Source: Salinispora pacifica CNR114 | Lineage (GTDB): Bacteria; Actinomycetota; Actinomycetes; Mycobacteriales; Micromonosporaceae | Length of the DNA: 45,712 nt | Assembly (NCBI RefSeq): GCF_000514775.1 | Contig: NZ_AZWO01000040.1 | Location: 1-45,712 of the forward strand | Direction: 5' to 3' | In this document: positions 7,804-14,929 of the stretch, piece by piece | Layout of the letters: each line of letters begins with the position of its first letter | Position numbering within the stretch: the stretch's first letter is position 1 | Made by a program: the position numbers and the translations under genes | The notes under the pieces: model-generated | What the model was told of the DNA's origin: nothing | What the model saw: the letters and a program-made list of their open reading frames with translations, nothing else | Databases searched by the model: none

Positions 7804-8648
7804 TCGGGGCGCGGGCCTGGCACGCCGTTGAAGTCCTGGTGAAGCGCGGTTGAGCTATCGGCAGGGGGCGGTGCCGCGTAGCCGGAGTTGCGACTCCCGG
7901 CGAGCTGGAGGTCGATGGTGAGGCTGTGCGCGGCGTGGTCGGTGAGGCGCTCTAGTCGAGGTTGATGGAGGTATGCGGTGGCGGTCAGATGAGGTAGTAG
8001 GGCCGCGCCAGAATGCAGGTAGTCGAATCGGTATCCGTTGCCTGCTCGACCGATCCAGCTGTGGGCTTGGACGCCGGGGTGTAACCTCTCATGGACATCG
8101 GTTAACCCAAGGGTGTTGAGGGCATCGAGGAATTTGTACTCGAATGCGAGGAATCCCGGATAGCGGGGTTGGTGGCTGCGGCTAATGACGTTGTAGTCTC
8201 CGCCGATTATCAGATGGGCCCGCTCGGCGTCGGGTAGTCGGGCCAGGGCGTTGTGCACGGTGGTGAGGAAGGCCCGTTTCTTGGCGACCTTGTCGGGTGC
8301 GCGGTCGCTGGATGGCACGTAAAGGCCGAGCGCGGTGATGGCCGGGTTGGTGTCGATGGTGATGGCGGGGGCCCGGCCAGGCCGGCTAACAGCGTTGGTG
8401 AGGTGGGGTGTGGCTCGGCTGGGGACGCGGGTGGCGATAGCGCAGCCCCGATCGCCATCGGGTGAGCGCTGGTGGGTAATGGTCAGGCCGGCTGTGGCCA
8501 GTTCAGTGAGTAGGTGTTGGGTGCCGGGCCCGTTGCTGGTTTCGGTCAGGATGATGATGTCGTCGTTGCGATCCAGCAGCCAGGTGAGTAGGTGACGCGC
8601 GCGGGGGAGCGCGGCGGCCTGCACGTTGATCGTCAGGATTGACAGCAC
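7755..8648 (-). CDS. Endonuclease/exonuclease/phosphatase (EEP) family protein
   Basis: The 297-residue protein begins LSILTINVQAA, where Asn is the first metal-site residue of the EEP fold. It continues with IIILTETS (catalytic Glu, about residue 35), IIGGDYNVI (Asp and Asn of the GDxN motif) and LTDHAAHSLTIDL (final DH motif). EEP enzymes cleave phosphodiester or phosphomonoester bonds in nucleic acids, nucleotides or lipids. About 45 residues after the core look disordered, and this tail lies over the end of the CYTH gene. GTG at 8648 is preferred: GCGAGG lies ten bases upstream, 19 bases after the kinase gene stop. The frame is open further upstream without a ribosome site. Last gene of the radical SAM operon. 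Confidence 0.85.
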   Translation of the reverse strand: MLSILTINVQAAALPRARHLLTWLLDRNDDIIILTETSNGPGTQHLLTELATAGLTITHQRSPDGDRGCAIATRVPSRATPHLTNAVSRPGRAPAITIDTNPAITALGLYVPSSDRAPDKVAKKRAFLTTVHNALARLPDAERAHLIIGGDYNVISRSHQPRYPGFLAFEYKFLDALNTLGLTDVHERLHPGVQAHSWIGRAGNGYRFDYLHSGAALLPHLTATAYLHQPRLERLTDHAAHSLTIDLQLAGSRNSGYAAPPPADSSTALHQDFNGVPGPRPDQATGCGRAAARSSES

Positions 8649-8667
8649 GGGTGGTGGGCCTCGCTGC

Positions 8668-9267
8668 TCATGGCGCGTCGGTGTGGAGGAGACCGAGGAT
8701 AGCGGTGACGACCTGGTCGGGGGTGAGCCGGTTGCAGGCGACGGTGTGTTGGCGCCATTGCTGTCGGTGTAGGTGTTGGGCCGCGTCACGGTAGAGGGCG
8801 AGTTCCGCCTCGGGTGATCCGGTGTGCTCCAGGCGGCTCAAGTGTTCGCGGGCGGAAAGCCGGCAGCGGATGAGGTCGGGGTCGTCTTCGAGGTAGATGA
8901 CGGTGGCGGGCAGGACGTACTGGTTGTAGGACCAGATCTCGGCGAGGTCAAGGCCGTCGATGCGTTGCAGGACCAATGAGGAAGCAACGTATCGGTCCGT
9001 GACGACGTGGAAGCCGTCATCGAGTCGGGGGATGATCTCGTTGTCGATATGCGCGGCGCGGTCGGCGGCGAGCGCGAGGGCGAGTGCCCTGCTGTGGAGG
9101 AAATCCTCCGAGCGTCGAAGAAGCCGGCCTAGGGGTGTGCGGGTGGGCTCGGCGGTCAGGTGCACGCCGGTGGGGCCGTCGTCAGCGAGACGGTCAGCCA
9201 GCCGGCCGGCGATGGTGCTCTTCCCGACGCCGTTGGGACCTTCGATCGCGATGAACAGCTCGATCAC
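8668..9267 (-). CDS. Thymidylate-kinase-like P-loop kinase
   Basis: This 199-residue protein has the P-loop GPNGVGKST (about residues 10-18) and the nucleotide-binding VVTDRYVASS motif (about 88-97), both typical of dTMP kinase (length normally about 205-215). The LID region reads RCRLSAREHLSRLEHTGS, without the usual Arg-x-Arg-x-Asp pattern of housekeeping Tmk, so its substrate may not be dTMP. The GTG start overlaps the radical SAM stop by four bases (GTGA), and the EEP gene starts 19 bases after it. This tight coupling suggests the kinase works on the substrate or product of the radical SAM enzyme (inference). A canonical tmk is expected elsewhere in the genome. Confidence 0.85.
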   Translation of the reverse strand: MIELFIAIEGPNGVGKSTIAGRLADRLADDGPTGVHLTAEPTRTPLGRLLRRSEDFLHSRALALALAADRAAHIDNEIIPRLDDGFHVVTDRYVASSLVLQRIDGLDLAEIWSYNQYVLPATVIYLEDDPDLIRCRLSAREHLSRLEHTGSPEAELALYRDAAQHLHRQQWRQHTVACNRLTPDQVVTAILGLLHTDAP

Positions 9268-10373
9268 TCCCCGGCCGCGAGGGGTAGTAGCCGCCGGTCA
9301 TCCGGGCCGGTGATCGGGCATTGCTCGGTGTCCAGATCACCGATGTGACCTCCAGCCGCGACGACTGCGGCAGGACAGCCCTTGCCGCATTGTTCGTTGA
9401 GGGTGCAGCTGCTGCAGGTGGTGTTCGCACCCGCCGCATAGCGGGTGTGGAAGGGGTGCTCATCTAGGTGGGCTGTGATGGCCGAGCGCAGGACGTTGCC
9501 CGCGAGGAACTCCGTGTCGCGGTGCCGGGATGCGGGGGTGCGGGCGGCGAAGACGAGGTACGGGCAGATCGCAACCTGCCCGTCAACGAACACGTAGATC
9601 AGCTTGCCGGCGTCGCAGTCCCCCAAGGGCAACTCGTCGTTGGGGAATCGGATGCGTACGAGGTCGAGTTGGTCGGCGAATCGGTCAGTCACCGCGCGGA
9701 GGGCGTTCATGGCTGCTGTGGTGGCCGCGAGCCGACCGCGACTCTTCACCCCTCGCCCGAACGACGACAGCGGGTTCATCAGGACGTACTCGGCACCGAC
9801 CTCGACACCGAAGGCGCAGAGGTCCGCGAATTCCTCGGGAACGGTCAACGCGTTCGGCGTCGACAGGAGCCCTTTGAGCAGGCCAGCGTCAGCGAACTTG
9901 CGGGTGGTGGCAAGGGCCGCAGCAAACGATGATCGGTCGCCGCGGAACTTGCCGTGACTGTCGGGCCGGAAACCGTCGAACGACACATTGATGTGGACGC
10001 TACCCAGTTCAGCCAAGGCAGCGACATCTGCGTCGCTGGTCTGGGTGGCGTTGGTGCAGATCCCAACCGGCATCCCTCGATCGGCTACCGCCTGGCATAT
10101 CGCCAGCAGGTCCGGATGGACGAAGGGCTCACCGCCGGTGAGCGTGATGCGTTCGACCCGAGCATCAAGTAGCCGGGGTAGGACGTAGGCGGTGAAGTCC
10201 TTCAGCGGCAGGTCAGCGCCGACCGCGGTGGAAGAGACGAAGCAGTGGGCGCAGTGTAGGTTGCAGCGTTCGGTGATCTGTATTAGCGCCTTGCGGCCAT
10301 CTCCGCCTACTGATGTGCGGAAAAAGCAAGACGAGGCGTGCGTATCGACGATAAGACGCTTCAAGGTGATCAT
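9264..10373 (-). CDS. Radical SAM/SPASM-domain enzyme
   Basis: The 369-residue protein has the radical SAM cluster CNLHCAHCF (Cys37, Cys41, Cys44), TGGEPFVHP as the SAM-binding GGE motif, and NVSFDGFRPDSHGKFRG downstream. The C-terminal region (about 270-355) has the Cys pattern of a SPASM domain: CDAGK, CPY, CSSC, CGKGC and a final CPI, expected to bind auxiliary iron-sulfur clusters. SPASM enzymes mostly modify peptides or proteins, but others act on small molecules. ATG at 10373 is chosen because homology-like sequence begins there. The longer frame to 10433/10436 adds unlike residues and has no ribosome site. It is first in a coupled operon with the TMPK-like and EEP genes and divergent from the small-ORF operon. 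Confidence 0.9.
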   Translation of the reverse strand: MITLKRLIVDTHASSCFFRTSVGGDGRKALIQITERCNLHCAHCFVSSTAVGADLPLKDFTAYVLPRLLDARVERITLTGGEPFVHPDLLAICQAVADRGMPVGICTNATQTSDADVAALAELGSVHINVSFDGFRPDSHGKFRGDRSSFAAALATTRKFADAGLLKGLLSTPNALTVPEEFADLCAFGVEVGAEYVLMNPLSSFGRGVKSRGRLAATTAAMNALRAVTDRFADQLDLVRIRFPNDELPLGDCDAGKLIYVFVDGQVAICPYLVFAARTPASRHRDTEFLAGNVLRSAITAHLDEHPFHTRYAAGANTTCSSCTLNEQCGKGCPAAVVAAGGHIGDLDTEQCPITGPDDRRLLPLAAGE

Positions 10374-10455
10374 CCCACTTTCGGCGGTGGACCGGACTGC
10401 CTTACAGGCCGTGCCGGAGGTTGACACGAACATCAAAAGAGGTCGCTGCCGCTAC

Positions 10456-10484
10456 CGTCTAGGGTTGTCATCGGTTTTCGACAA
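10456..10484 (-). promoter_or_regulatory. Putative promoter of the radical SAM operon
   Basis: On the minus strand TTGTCG (10484-10479), a 17-base spacer and TAGACG (10461-10456) form a sigma-70-like promoter. The -10 region overlaps CCTAGACG, related to the candidate operators at 7092 and 10565. The leader to the ATG at 10373 would be about 75 bases. The region 10374-10694 holds this promoter and the divergent one, with no gene I can support. Confidence 0.4.
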
Positions 10485-10547
10485 TGCTGCGACATCATTC
10501 CTGACCGGTTCGCCATCACCGCCGTCTGCCTGAGGACTGTCGGCAGA

Positions 10548-10576
10548 TTGTCAAAAGCAAGGCTCGGAGCTAGCCG
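10548..10576 (+). promoter_or_regulatory. Putative promoter of the small-ORF operon
   Basis: TTGTCA (10548-10553), a 17-base spacer and TAGCCG (10571-10576) mirror the architecture of the divergent radical SAM promoter. Both -35 boxes are followed by A-rich bases. The candidate operator at 10565-10578 covers the -10 box. Confidence 0.4.
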
Positions 10577-10578
10577 AC
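10565..10578 (+). promoter_or_regulatory. Candidate operator at the small-ORF promoter
   Basis: CGGAGCTAGCCGAC is a 13/14 match to the sequence upstream of the XRE gene, in the same orientation on the plus strand. It sits on the proposed -10 box, a position suited to repression. Confidence 0.4.
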
Positions 10579-10694
10579 ATTTCCTGACGTTGCCTTGAGT
10601 GGTGCATATGCATGCCAGGTGCCTCACGACACGCCTGTAAAGGAGCAGGGCATACGTGCTGAGGCAGGTAGGCGCAACCAGAGAGGCGAGCGGC

Positions 10695-10931
10695 ATGACT
10701 GAGATAGGCGGTGGACCAGTCCCCGGCACGGGATTCCCCGTATCGGATGCCCGGCGAGACGCGAACCCATCGAGGGCGTGCCCTCAATATTTGGCCCGGT
10801 CGCTGCATCCTGGCCCTCGGCCCACCGCCGCTGCCAACTGGCCGGCTGTGGGTCGGGCGCGGGTGTACTACACCTCCCATCCTGACCTGGACGTTCTTCA
10901 GTCCGTGCTGGACGGGCTGAGGAGGCTGTGA
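10695..10931 (+). CDS. Small conserved-looking protein of unknown function
   Basis: This 78-residue ORF starts at ATG 10695 with GAGAGG about nine bases upstream. An in-frame start at 10656 would add 13 residues. The N-terminus is Gly/Pro-rich (MTEIGGGPVPGTGFPV). The C-terminal third (NWPAVGRARVYYTSHPDLDV) looks like a compact folded domain. Its stop overlaps the next ORF's GTG/ATG, and an AGGAGG at 10920-10925 lies inside its 3' end, so the downstream gene is coupled. I do not recognise a function. Divergence from the radical SAM operon allows it to be a partner or even a peptide substrate, but nothing in its sequence proves this. Confidence 0.6.
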   Translation: MTEIGGGPVPGTGFPVSDARRDANPSRACPQYLARSLHPGPRPTAAANWPAVGRARVYYTSHPDLDVLQSVLDGLRRL

Positions 10932-11119
10932 TGGCCGACGACAACAGGCCCCCGCTACATGGCAACCGTGATCCACACGGATCGCCTCCGCTGCCGGATG
11001 GTGATGGGGTTCCAGTGGTGCCGAGGGAGCCGGATCCGCCGACAACCAGGCAGAAGCTGGTCGCGGCGCTCGTTGTGATGATCGTTGTTGTTGGGGTTGT
11101 GATCGGGACGTTGCGATGA
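10931..11119 (+). CDS. Small single-pass membrane protein
   Basis: The 62-residue protein has a hydrophilic, Pro/Asp-rich N-terminus (about residues 1-40) and one C-terminal transmembrane helix (KLVAALVVMIVVVGVVIGTL). This tail-anchored form keeps the N-terminus in the cytoplasm or outside, depending on topology. ATG 10931 is favoured over GTG 10928 because AGGAGG (10920-10925) lies five bases upstream. The stop overlaps the next ORF's start (ATGA). Function unknown. Confidence 0.6.
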   Translation: MADDNRPPLHGNRDPHGSPPLPDGDGVPVVPREPDPPTTRQKLVAALVVMIVVVGVVIGTLR

Positions 11120-11451
11120 CGGGCCAGGCTGCCGGGGGCCGTGGAATGAGGGCCGGAGAGTCCGTCCGCCTGGATCGAAGTTCTTCCCCGCAGTTCGTCT
11201 GCCCCGTCGTGGTTCGGGTGATTCGGGTTCTTGATCGGCCTACCTATCCCGGGTGGGTGTGGGTGGAGGGCTACGAGCTTGACGCAACGGGTGATGCGTT
11301 GCGGCGGCGACAACTGTTCATCCGGCACGACGGTGCTCGGCCGCTATCGGAGAGTCGCCGCCGAGGACCGCGAGCGAGCCCCACTGACGAGAGATCGACG
11401 CCGCGTTCCATCGCGGCTAACACGACCATGTCGAGGGCCGCGGGACATTGA
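11116..11451 (+). CDS. Small hypothetical protein with conserved PTYPGWVWVEGYELD segment
   Basis: The 111-residue ORF is coupled to the preceding ORF by an ATGA overlap. Its middle (about residues 33-75: VVRVIRVLDRPTYPGWVWVE, GYELDATGDAL, RRRQLFIRHDG) resembles small uncharacterised actinobacterial proteins I recall only by pattern, not by function. The last 35 residues are Arg/Ser/Thr-rich and low in order, as if the original end had been changed by a frameshift. It is the last gene of the island before holA. Confidence 0.55.
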   Translation: MTGQAAGGRGMRAGESVRLDRSSSPQFVCPVVVRVIRVLDRPTYPGWVWVEGYELDATGDALRRRQLFIRHDGARPLSESRRRGPRASPTDERSTPRSIAANTTMSRAAGH

Positions 11452-11556
11452 GCCCATTGGGTCCGCGCGCCCGGACGGCGGGGCCGGCCGGGACGTGGTG
11501 TTCAAGGCGCTGTCGTCGTCATCCGGATGCCGGGAGCCCCACCCGGCGCTCGGTAT

Positions 11557-11572
11557 GTCAGTTTTCAAGGTG
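11557..11572 (+). repeat. Right imperfect direct repeat flanking the accessory island
   Basis: GTCAGTTTTCAAGGTG matches 13 of 16 bases of the copy at 4704-4719. Its right part (GTTTTCAAGGTGAAAC) is also a near-palindrome. The interval 11452-11674 otherwise holds only the holA promoter region. Confidence 0.3.
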
Positions 11573-11674
11573 AAACAGACGTAAAAGTCGGGATTTGCGC
11601 TGAGTGCGGGCTCTGACATCGGAGGGCGGACGACCGGGCTGGCGTGCTCGGCCGACCATGCGAATATGGGCGGC

Positions 11675-12646
11675 GTGACCGCCGCCAGCCTCGCTCCGAT
11701 TCTGCTCGTCCTCGGTGACGAGGAACTCCTCGCTACTCGTGCGGTCACCGAGGCGGTCGCCCAGAGTCGGAGTGTGGATCCGGAGGTGGACGTCCGCGAG
11801 TATCAAGCCGGCTCCCTCACCGTCGGTGAGATCGCGGAGATGCTCAGTCCGTCGCTCTTCGGCGGACGGCGGTTGTTGATTCTGCGGTCTGGCCAGGACG
11901 CGCGTAAGGATCTGGCGACGGCCCTCCTCGCTTACGCGAAGCACCCCGACCCCGAGGTGCAGCTGGTCGTGCTCCACCTCGGTGCGGCCAAGGGCAAGGC
12001 GTTCGCGGACGGGCTGAAGGCGGCCGGCGCGACCGTGGTGCCGGCTGCCCGGCTGCGGGGGCACCGGGAGCGGGTGGCGTTCGTCCGGGACGAGTTTCGG
12101 CGGGCCGGTGGCCGGTGTACCGACTCCGCTGCCGAGGCGCTCATCGCGGCGGTCGGTAATGACCTGCGCGAACTCGCCGCCGCCTGCTCGCAGTTGTTGG
12201 CCGACACCGAGGGGAAGATCAGCCCGGAGACGGTGGCCCGGTACTACCGGGGGCGGGTCGAGGTGTCCGGCTTCACCGTCGCCGACGCGACGATGGTGGG
12301 CGACGTGCCGGCTGCGTTGGAGGCGCTGCGTTGGGCGCTGCACGTCGGCGTTGACCCGGTGCCGATTGCTGATGCGCTCGCCGACGGCGTGCGTACCGTG
12401 GCCCGGGTCGCCTCCGCCGGGCGGGGAAGCCCCTACCAACTGGCCAGCACCCTCGGCATGCCGGCCTGGAAGATTGAGCGGGCGCAGCGGCAGAGCCGCG
12501 GTTGGACGCCGGAGGGGCTGGTCCAGGCCATGCGGGCTGCGGCCGAGTGCAATGCGGCCGTGAAGGGGGGCTCGGACGACCGGGCGTACGCGCTGGAGCG
12601 GGCCGTCTTTTCGGTGGCGGCGGCGCGGCAGGGTGGCGGCCGGTGA
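11675..12646 (+). CDS. holA: DNA polymerase III delta subunit
   Basis: The 323-residue protein (about 320-340 is usual) opens TAASLAPILLVLGDEELLAT, the typical start of actinobacterial HolA. It then has the DEELL/AAA-like domain, EMLSPSLFGGRRLLILR, and a C-terminal clamp-loader collar domain (about residues 205-320). Delta opens the beta sliding clamp as part of the clamp loader. GTG 11675 is chosen over ATG 11666 because the hexamer GAATAT lies just upstream at leaderless spacing and would overlap the earlier start. The stop overlaps the next gene by four bases (GTGA). Confidence 0.93.
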   Translation: MTAASLAPILLVLGDEELLATRAVTEAVAQSRSVDPEVDVREYQAGSLTVGEIAEMLSPSLFGGRRLLILRSGQDARKDLATALLAYAKHPDPEVQLVVLHLGAAKGKAFADGLKAAGATVVPAARLRGHRERVAFVRDEFRRAGGRCTDSAAEALIAAVGNDLRELAAACSQLLADTEGKISPETVARYYRGRVEVSGFTVADATMVGDVPAALEALRWALHVGVDPVPIADALADGVRTVARVASAGRGSPYQLASTLGMPAWKIERAQRQSRGWTPEGLVQAMRAAAECNAAVKGGSDDRAYALERAVFSVAAARQGGGR

Positions 12647-13266
12647 CCGGACCGAGGTCGTGGGCCATCCTGACGGCGGAGGAGGAGCGCTACCGGCCGT
12701 TGTACGCGCGACTGCTGGGGCTGCGGTTCGTCAACCCCGGTGGGGTGCTCTGCTTCGTTTTCTTCGAGGGGGCCGTCGCGCTGGCGGCGCTACTGGCGCT
12801 CGCCGAACTGGTCAGCTGGTGGTCGGTGCTGGTGCTGCCGACGATGGTCGCGGTGATGGTGAAGATCAACGACGTGGTGGCGGCGCGGGTCGTCCGCTCC
12901 GCGGCGCTCGTGCCCGACCAGGAGCGGGACCGCTTCCGTCACCAGATGGAGCCGGTGGTCGGCACCGCGCGGGTCGGCTGGAACTGGCACAGCGTGCCCG
13001 GCGTCGTCGTCTCGTCCGCACCGGAGCGTCCCGGGGAGCTGGCCTCGGCCGGAGCACGGGAGCTGTCCTCGGCCGCAGCGGGGAGCTCTCCTCGGCCGGA
13101 GCGGCCCCGACCGACCGCTGACCTCGGCGACACGACGGCTGCCCCGGGTCACCGCAGGAGTGTGCGGCGGGCAGCACAAAACCCCGGACCGGATCGGACC
13201 CGGGGTCTTGTCCTGAACTGGTATGGCTGGGTCAGGCGGAGAACGACGCCACGCGCTTGGCGATAG
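12643..13266 (+). CDS. Conserved membrane protein with disordered tail
   Basis: The 207-residue protein starts at GTG 12643, overlapping the holA stop (GTGA). A cytoplasmic start (ILTAEEERYRPLYARLLGL) is followed by two transmembrane helices (about residues 38-58 and 60-82; VLCFVFFEGAVALAALLAL and WWSVLVLPTMVAVMV). The segment QERDRFRHQMEPVVG is the last ordered part. The final 80 residues are Ser/Pro/Arg-rich. They run through the rpsT terminator and 35 bases into the opposite-strand rpsT gene, so the true stop may be a recent read-on. Function unknown. Its place between holA and rpsT is probably shared with relatives. Confidence 0.75.
   Translation: MTGPRSWAILTAEEERYRPLYARLLGLRFVNPGGVLCFVFFEGAVALAALLALAELVSWWSVLVLPTMVAVMVKINDVVAARVVRSAALVPDQERDRFRHQMEPVVGTARVGWNWHSVPGVVVSSAPERPGELASAGARELSSAAAGSSPRPERPRPTADLGDTTAAPGHRRSVRRAAQNPGPDRTRGLVLNWYGWVRRRTTPRAWR
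13177..13206 (-). terminator. Rho-independent terminator of rpsT
   Basis: Read on the minus strand, ACCCCGG, a 12-base loop and CCGGGGT are followed by TTTT. It lies just downstream of the rpsT stop at 13232 and inside the 3' end of the opposite-strand membrane-protein ORF. Confidence 0.75.
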
Positions 13267-13498
13267 CCGACTTACGGTTCGCAGCCTGGTTGGCGTGGAT
13301 AACGCCCTTGCTGGCGGCCTTGTCCAGCTTGCGGGCGGCATCGCGCATGAGGACCGTCGCCTTCTCCACGTCGCCGGTCTCGGCGGCCTCGTGGAACTTG
13401 CGGATGGCGGTCTTCAGCGACGACTTGACCGACTTGTTACGCAGCCGGCGCTTCTCGTTCTGCCGGTTGCGCTTGATCTGGGACTTGATGTTCGCCAC
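13232..13498 (-). CDS. rpsT: 30S ribosomal protein S20
   Basis: The 88-residue basic protein begins ANIKSQIKRNRQNEKRRLRN and ends NRKSAIAKRVASFSA, a full match to the S20 pattern. S20 binds 16S rRNA early in small-subunit assembly. The start codon is GTG at 13498. The gene is monocistronic, with a strong terminator after it and its promoter in the 158-base gap to the APH gene. No other gene is seen in that gap. Confidence 0.97.
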   Translation of the reverse strand: MANIKSQIKRNRQNEKRRLRNKSVKSSLKTAIRKFHEAAETGDVEKATVLMRDAARKLDKAASKGVIHANQAANRKSAIAKRVASFSA

Positions 13499-13656
13499 GC
13501 GACAGCCTCGTCTGATAGCTCGGGTTGGTCTGCATCCACGCGGCGAGCATGCGTCATCGTCGCGCGAGGTGCCAGGCTACCAGGTCGCTTGGGTAGCGCC
13601 AAAGTTGCCTCCCGGGCCACCCGCCGGGGGCGGTGGAGCTCTGCACCCACCGCGGC

Positions 13657-14742
13657 TCAACTCCAGCCCTGCCGGCGGGCGAGCCAGTCGAGCGCGTACT
13701 CGCCGCTGCGGCGTTGGTGGGCCGCGAGCTGCTCGGTCGCGGTCTCCGGAACCGTGGCTGCGGTGGTGAGGAAGTAGCCGGCCAGCGCCGCCAGCGTGAC
13801 ATCCAGGGCATCCGGCGGGGCCTCGGCGGTAGCTGGGTGGGCCGCGAAGGCGGTTTCCAGCCAGTCGGTGGTCAGGGCGGGCGTTGGTCCGACGGTGATC
13901 TTCGGGAAGGGGGAGCTCGCGGCTTCGTTCGGGGAGCTTGCGCCGCCGGTCCCGGCCAACGCTGCGACGGTGATCTCCTGCTGCTCCACGGCAAGCCCCC
14001 CGAGGAGGAGCGTGACCAGGTCGAACCAGGCCGGACCTCGGCAGAGCCAGGTCCAGTCACAGAACCACACCTGCCCATGCGAGGTGAGTAGCACGTTGTC
14101 CGGACGCAGGTCACCGTGGACGAAACCGGACGCCGGGGCAAGGTACCCCGGCAGCCGGGACTCGAGCCCGACCAGTTCGGGCAGCCGCTGCTCGAGCCCG
14201 GCCGGCAGCGGCGGCGGGGCCTCCCGGCCCGCTGCCACGTCACCCCAGCAGAGGATGTCGGCTCGGGCCAGGTCGGCCAGGTGCGGCGGGTTGAGCGCGG
14301 CGAGGTCGCTGGGCGGTGGGTCCAGGGCGACGGCGACCTCCGCGTACGCGGTCAGGGTCGTGGTCAGCTCCGATGGCTCCCACGGGCGTCTGGGCGGATA
14401 GCCGTCAACCGCGTCGAGAGCGACGGCGAACCAGCCGGACTCGGTCAGGGTCCACCGGGTTCGGGGTGCCGGCAGCCCGGGCGGGAGCCGGTCGAGGACC
14501 GTCGCCTCTCGCCAGTACCAGTTGGCCAGGTGGGAGTCGCGGGGCGCGGCCTTGACGAAGACCCGGCCGCCGTCGGCGGCGGACAGCACCCCAGCGAAGC
14601 CACGGGTGAAGCCGGTGGTCGCGGTACGGGTCGCGACCACGGGGGCGCCGAGGCGGTCGGCGAGGGCTGCCCGCACACCCACTGGCAGGTCGGACCAGCC
14701 GGGCCGGCGGGTGGTCCCGGGATGCGGGGGTGAACTCGGCAT
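13657..14742 (-). CDS. Aminoglycoside phosphotransferase (APH)-type kinase
   Basis: This 361-residue protein has an APH/choline-kinase fold: a Lys in GRVFVKAAPRDSH (about residue 62), the catalytic loop GFVHGDLRPDNVLL (about 208-221) and the metal motif VWFCDWTWLCRGPAWFDL. Family members phosphorylate antibiotics, choline, sugars or proteins. No substrate is evident, and resistance should not be assumed. The ATG at 14742 has no well-spaced ribosome site, but GACACT lies six bases upstream, consistent with a leaderless start. Pro/Ala-rich inserts near 270-290 look disordered. Confidence 0.85.
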   Translation of the reverse strand: MPSSPPHPGTTRRPGWSDLPVGVRAALADRLGAPVVATRTATTGFTRGFAGVLSAADGGRVFVKAAPRDSHLANWYWREATVLDRLPPGLPAPRTRWTLTESGWFAVALDAVDGYPPRRPWEPSELTTTLTAYAEVAVALDPPPSDLAALNPPHLADLARADILCWGDVAAGREAPPPLPAGLEQRLPELVGLESRLPGYLAPASGFVHGDLRPDNVLLTSHGQVWFCDWTWLCRGPAWFDLVTLLLGGLAVEQQEITVAALAGTGGASSPNEAASSPFPKITVGPTPALTTDWLETAFAAHPATAEAPPDALDVTLAALAGYFLTTAATVPETATEQLAAHQRRSGEYALDWLARRQGWS

Positions 14743-14929
14743 CTCTCCAGTGTCGTATGGATTTGCGAGTCCACCAGGTAAAGCGGGCAGTGTGTCGACG
14801 AACGAACGGCGGGTGTCACCGGCCAGCCATGATCGGGTGGCTTCCCGAAGGCTGTCGCATCCTCCTGGCCGGCGGGTTCGGGGAGTCGTCGCACGCTCCT
14901 GGTCGGCGGGGCTGGAAGACTGGCGGGTC

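Noticed and set aside
9264..10373. Radical SAM next to a nucleotide kinase as a prokaryotic viperin (ddhNTP antiviral) locus
   Set aside because: The cluster motif is CNLHCAHCF with a C-terminal SPASM Cys array. Viperins have a different motif region and no SPASM domain.
10624..11328. Minus-strand long frame opposite the small-ORF operon
   Set aside because: Low-complexity composition and no domain. The plus-strand ORFs have ribosome sites and coupled overlaps.
4721..11451. Island as an integrated plasmid or phage
   Set aside because: No integrase, transposase, replication or phage structural gene is visible, and no tRNA attachment site was found.
13657..14742. APH-type kinase as an antibiotic resistance gene
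   Set aside because: The fold is shared by many kinases with other substrates, and no resistance or mobile context is present.
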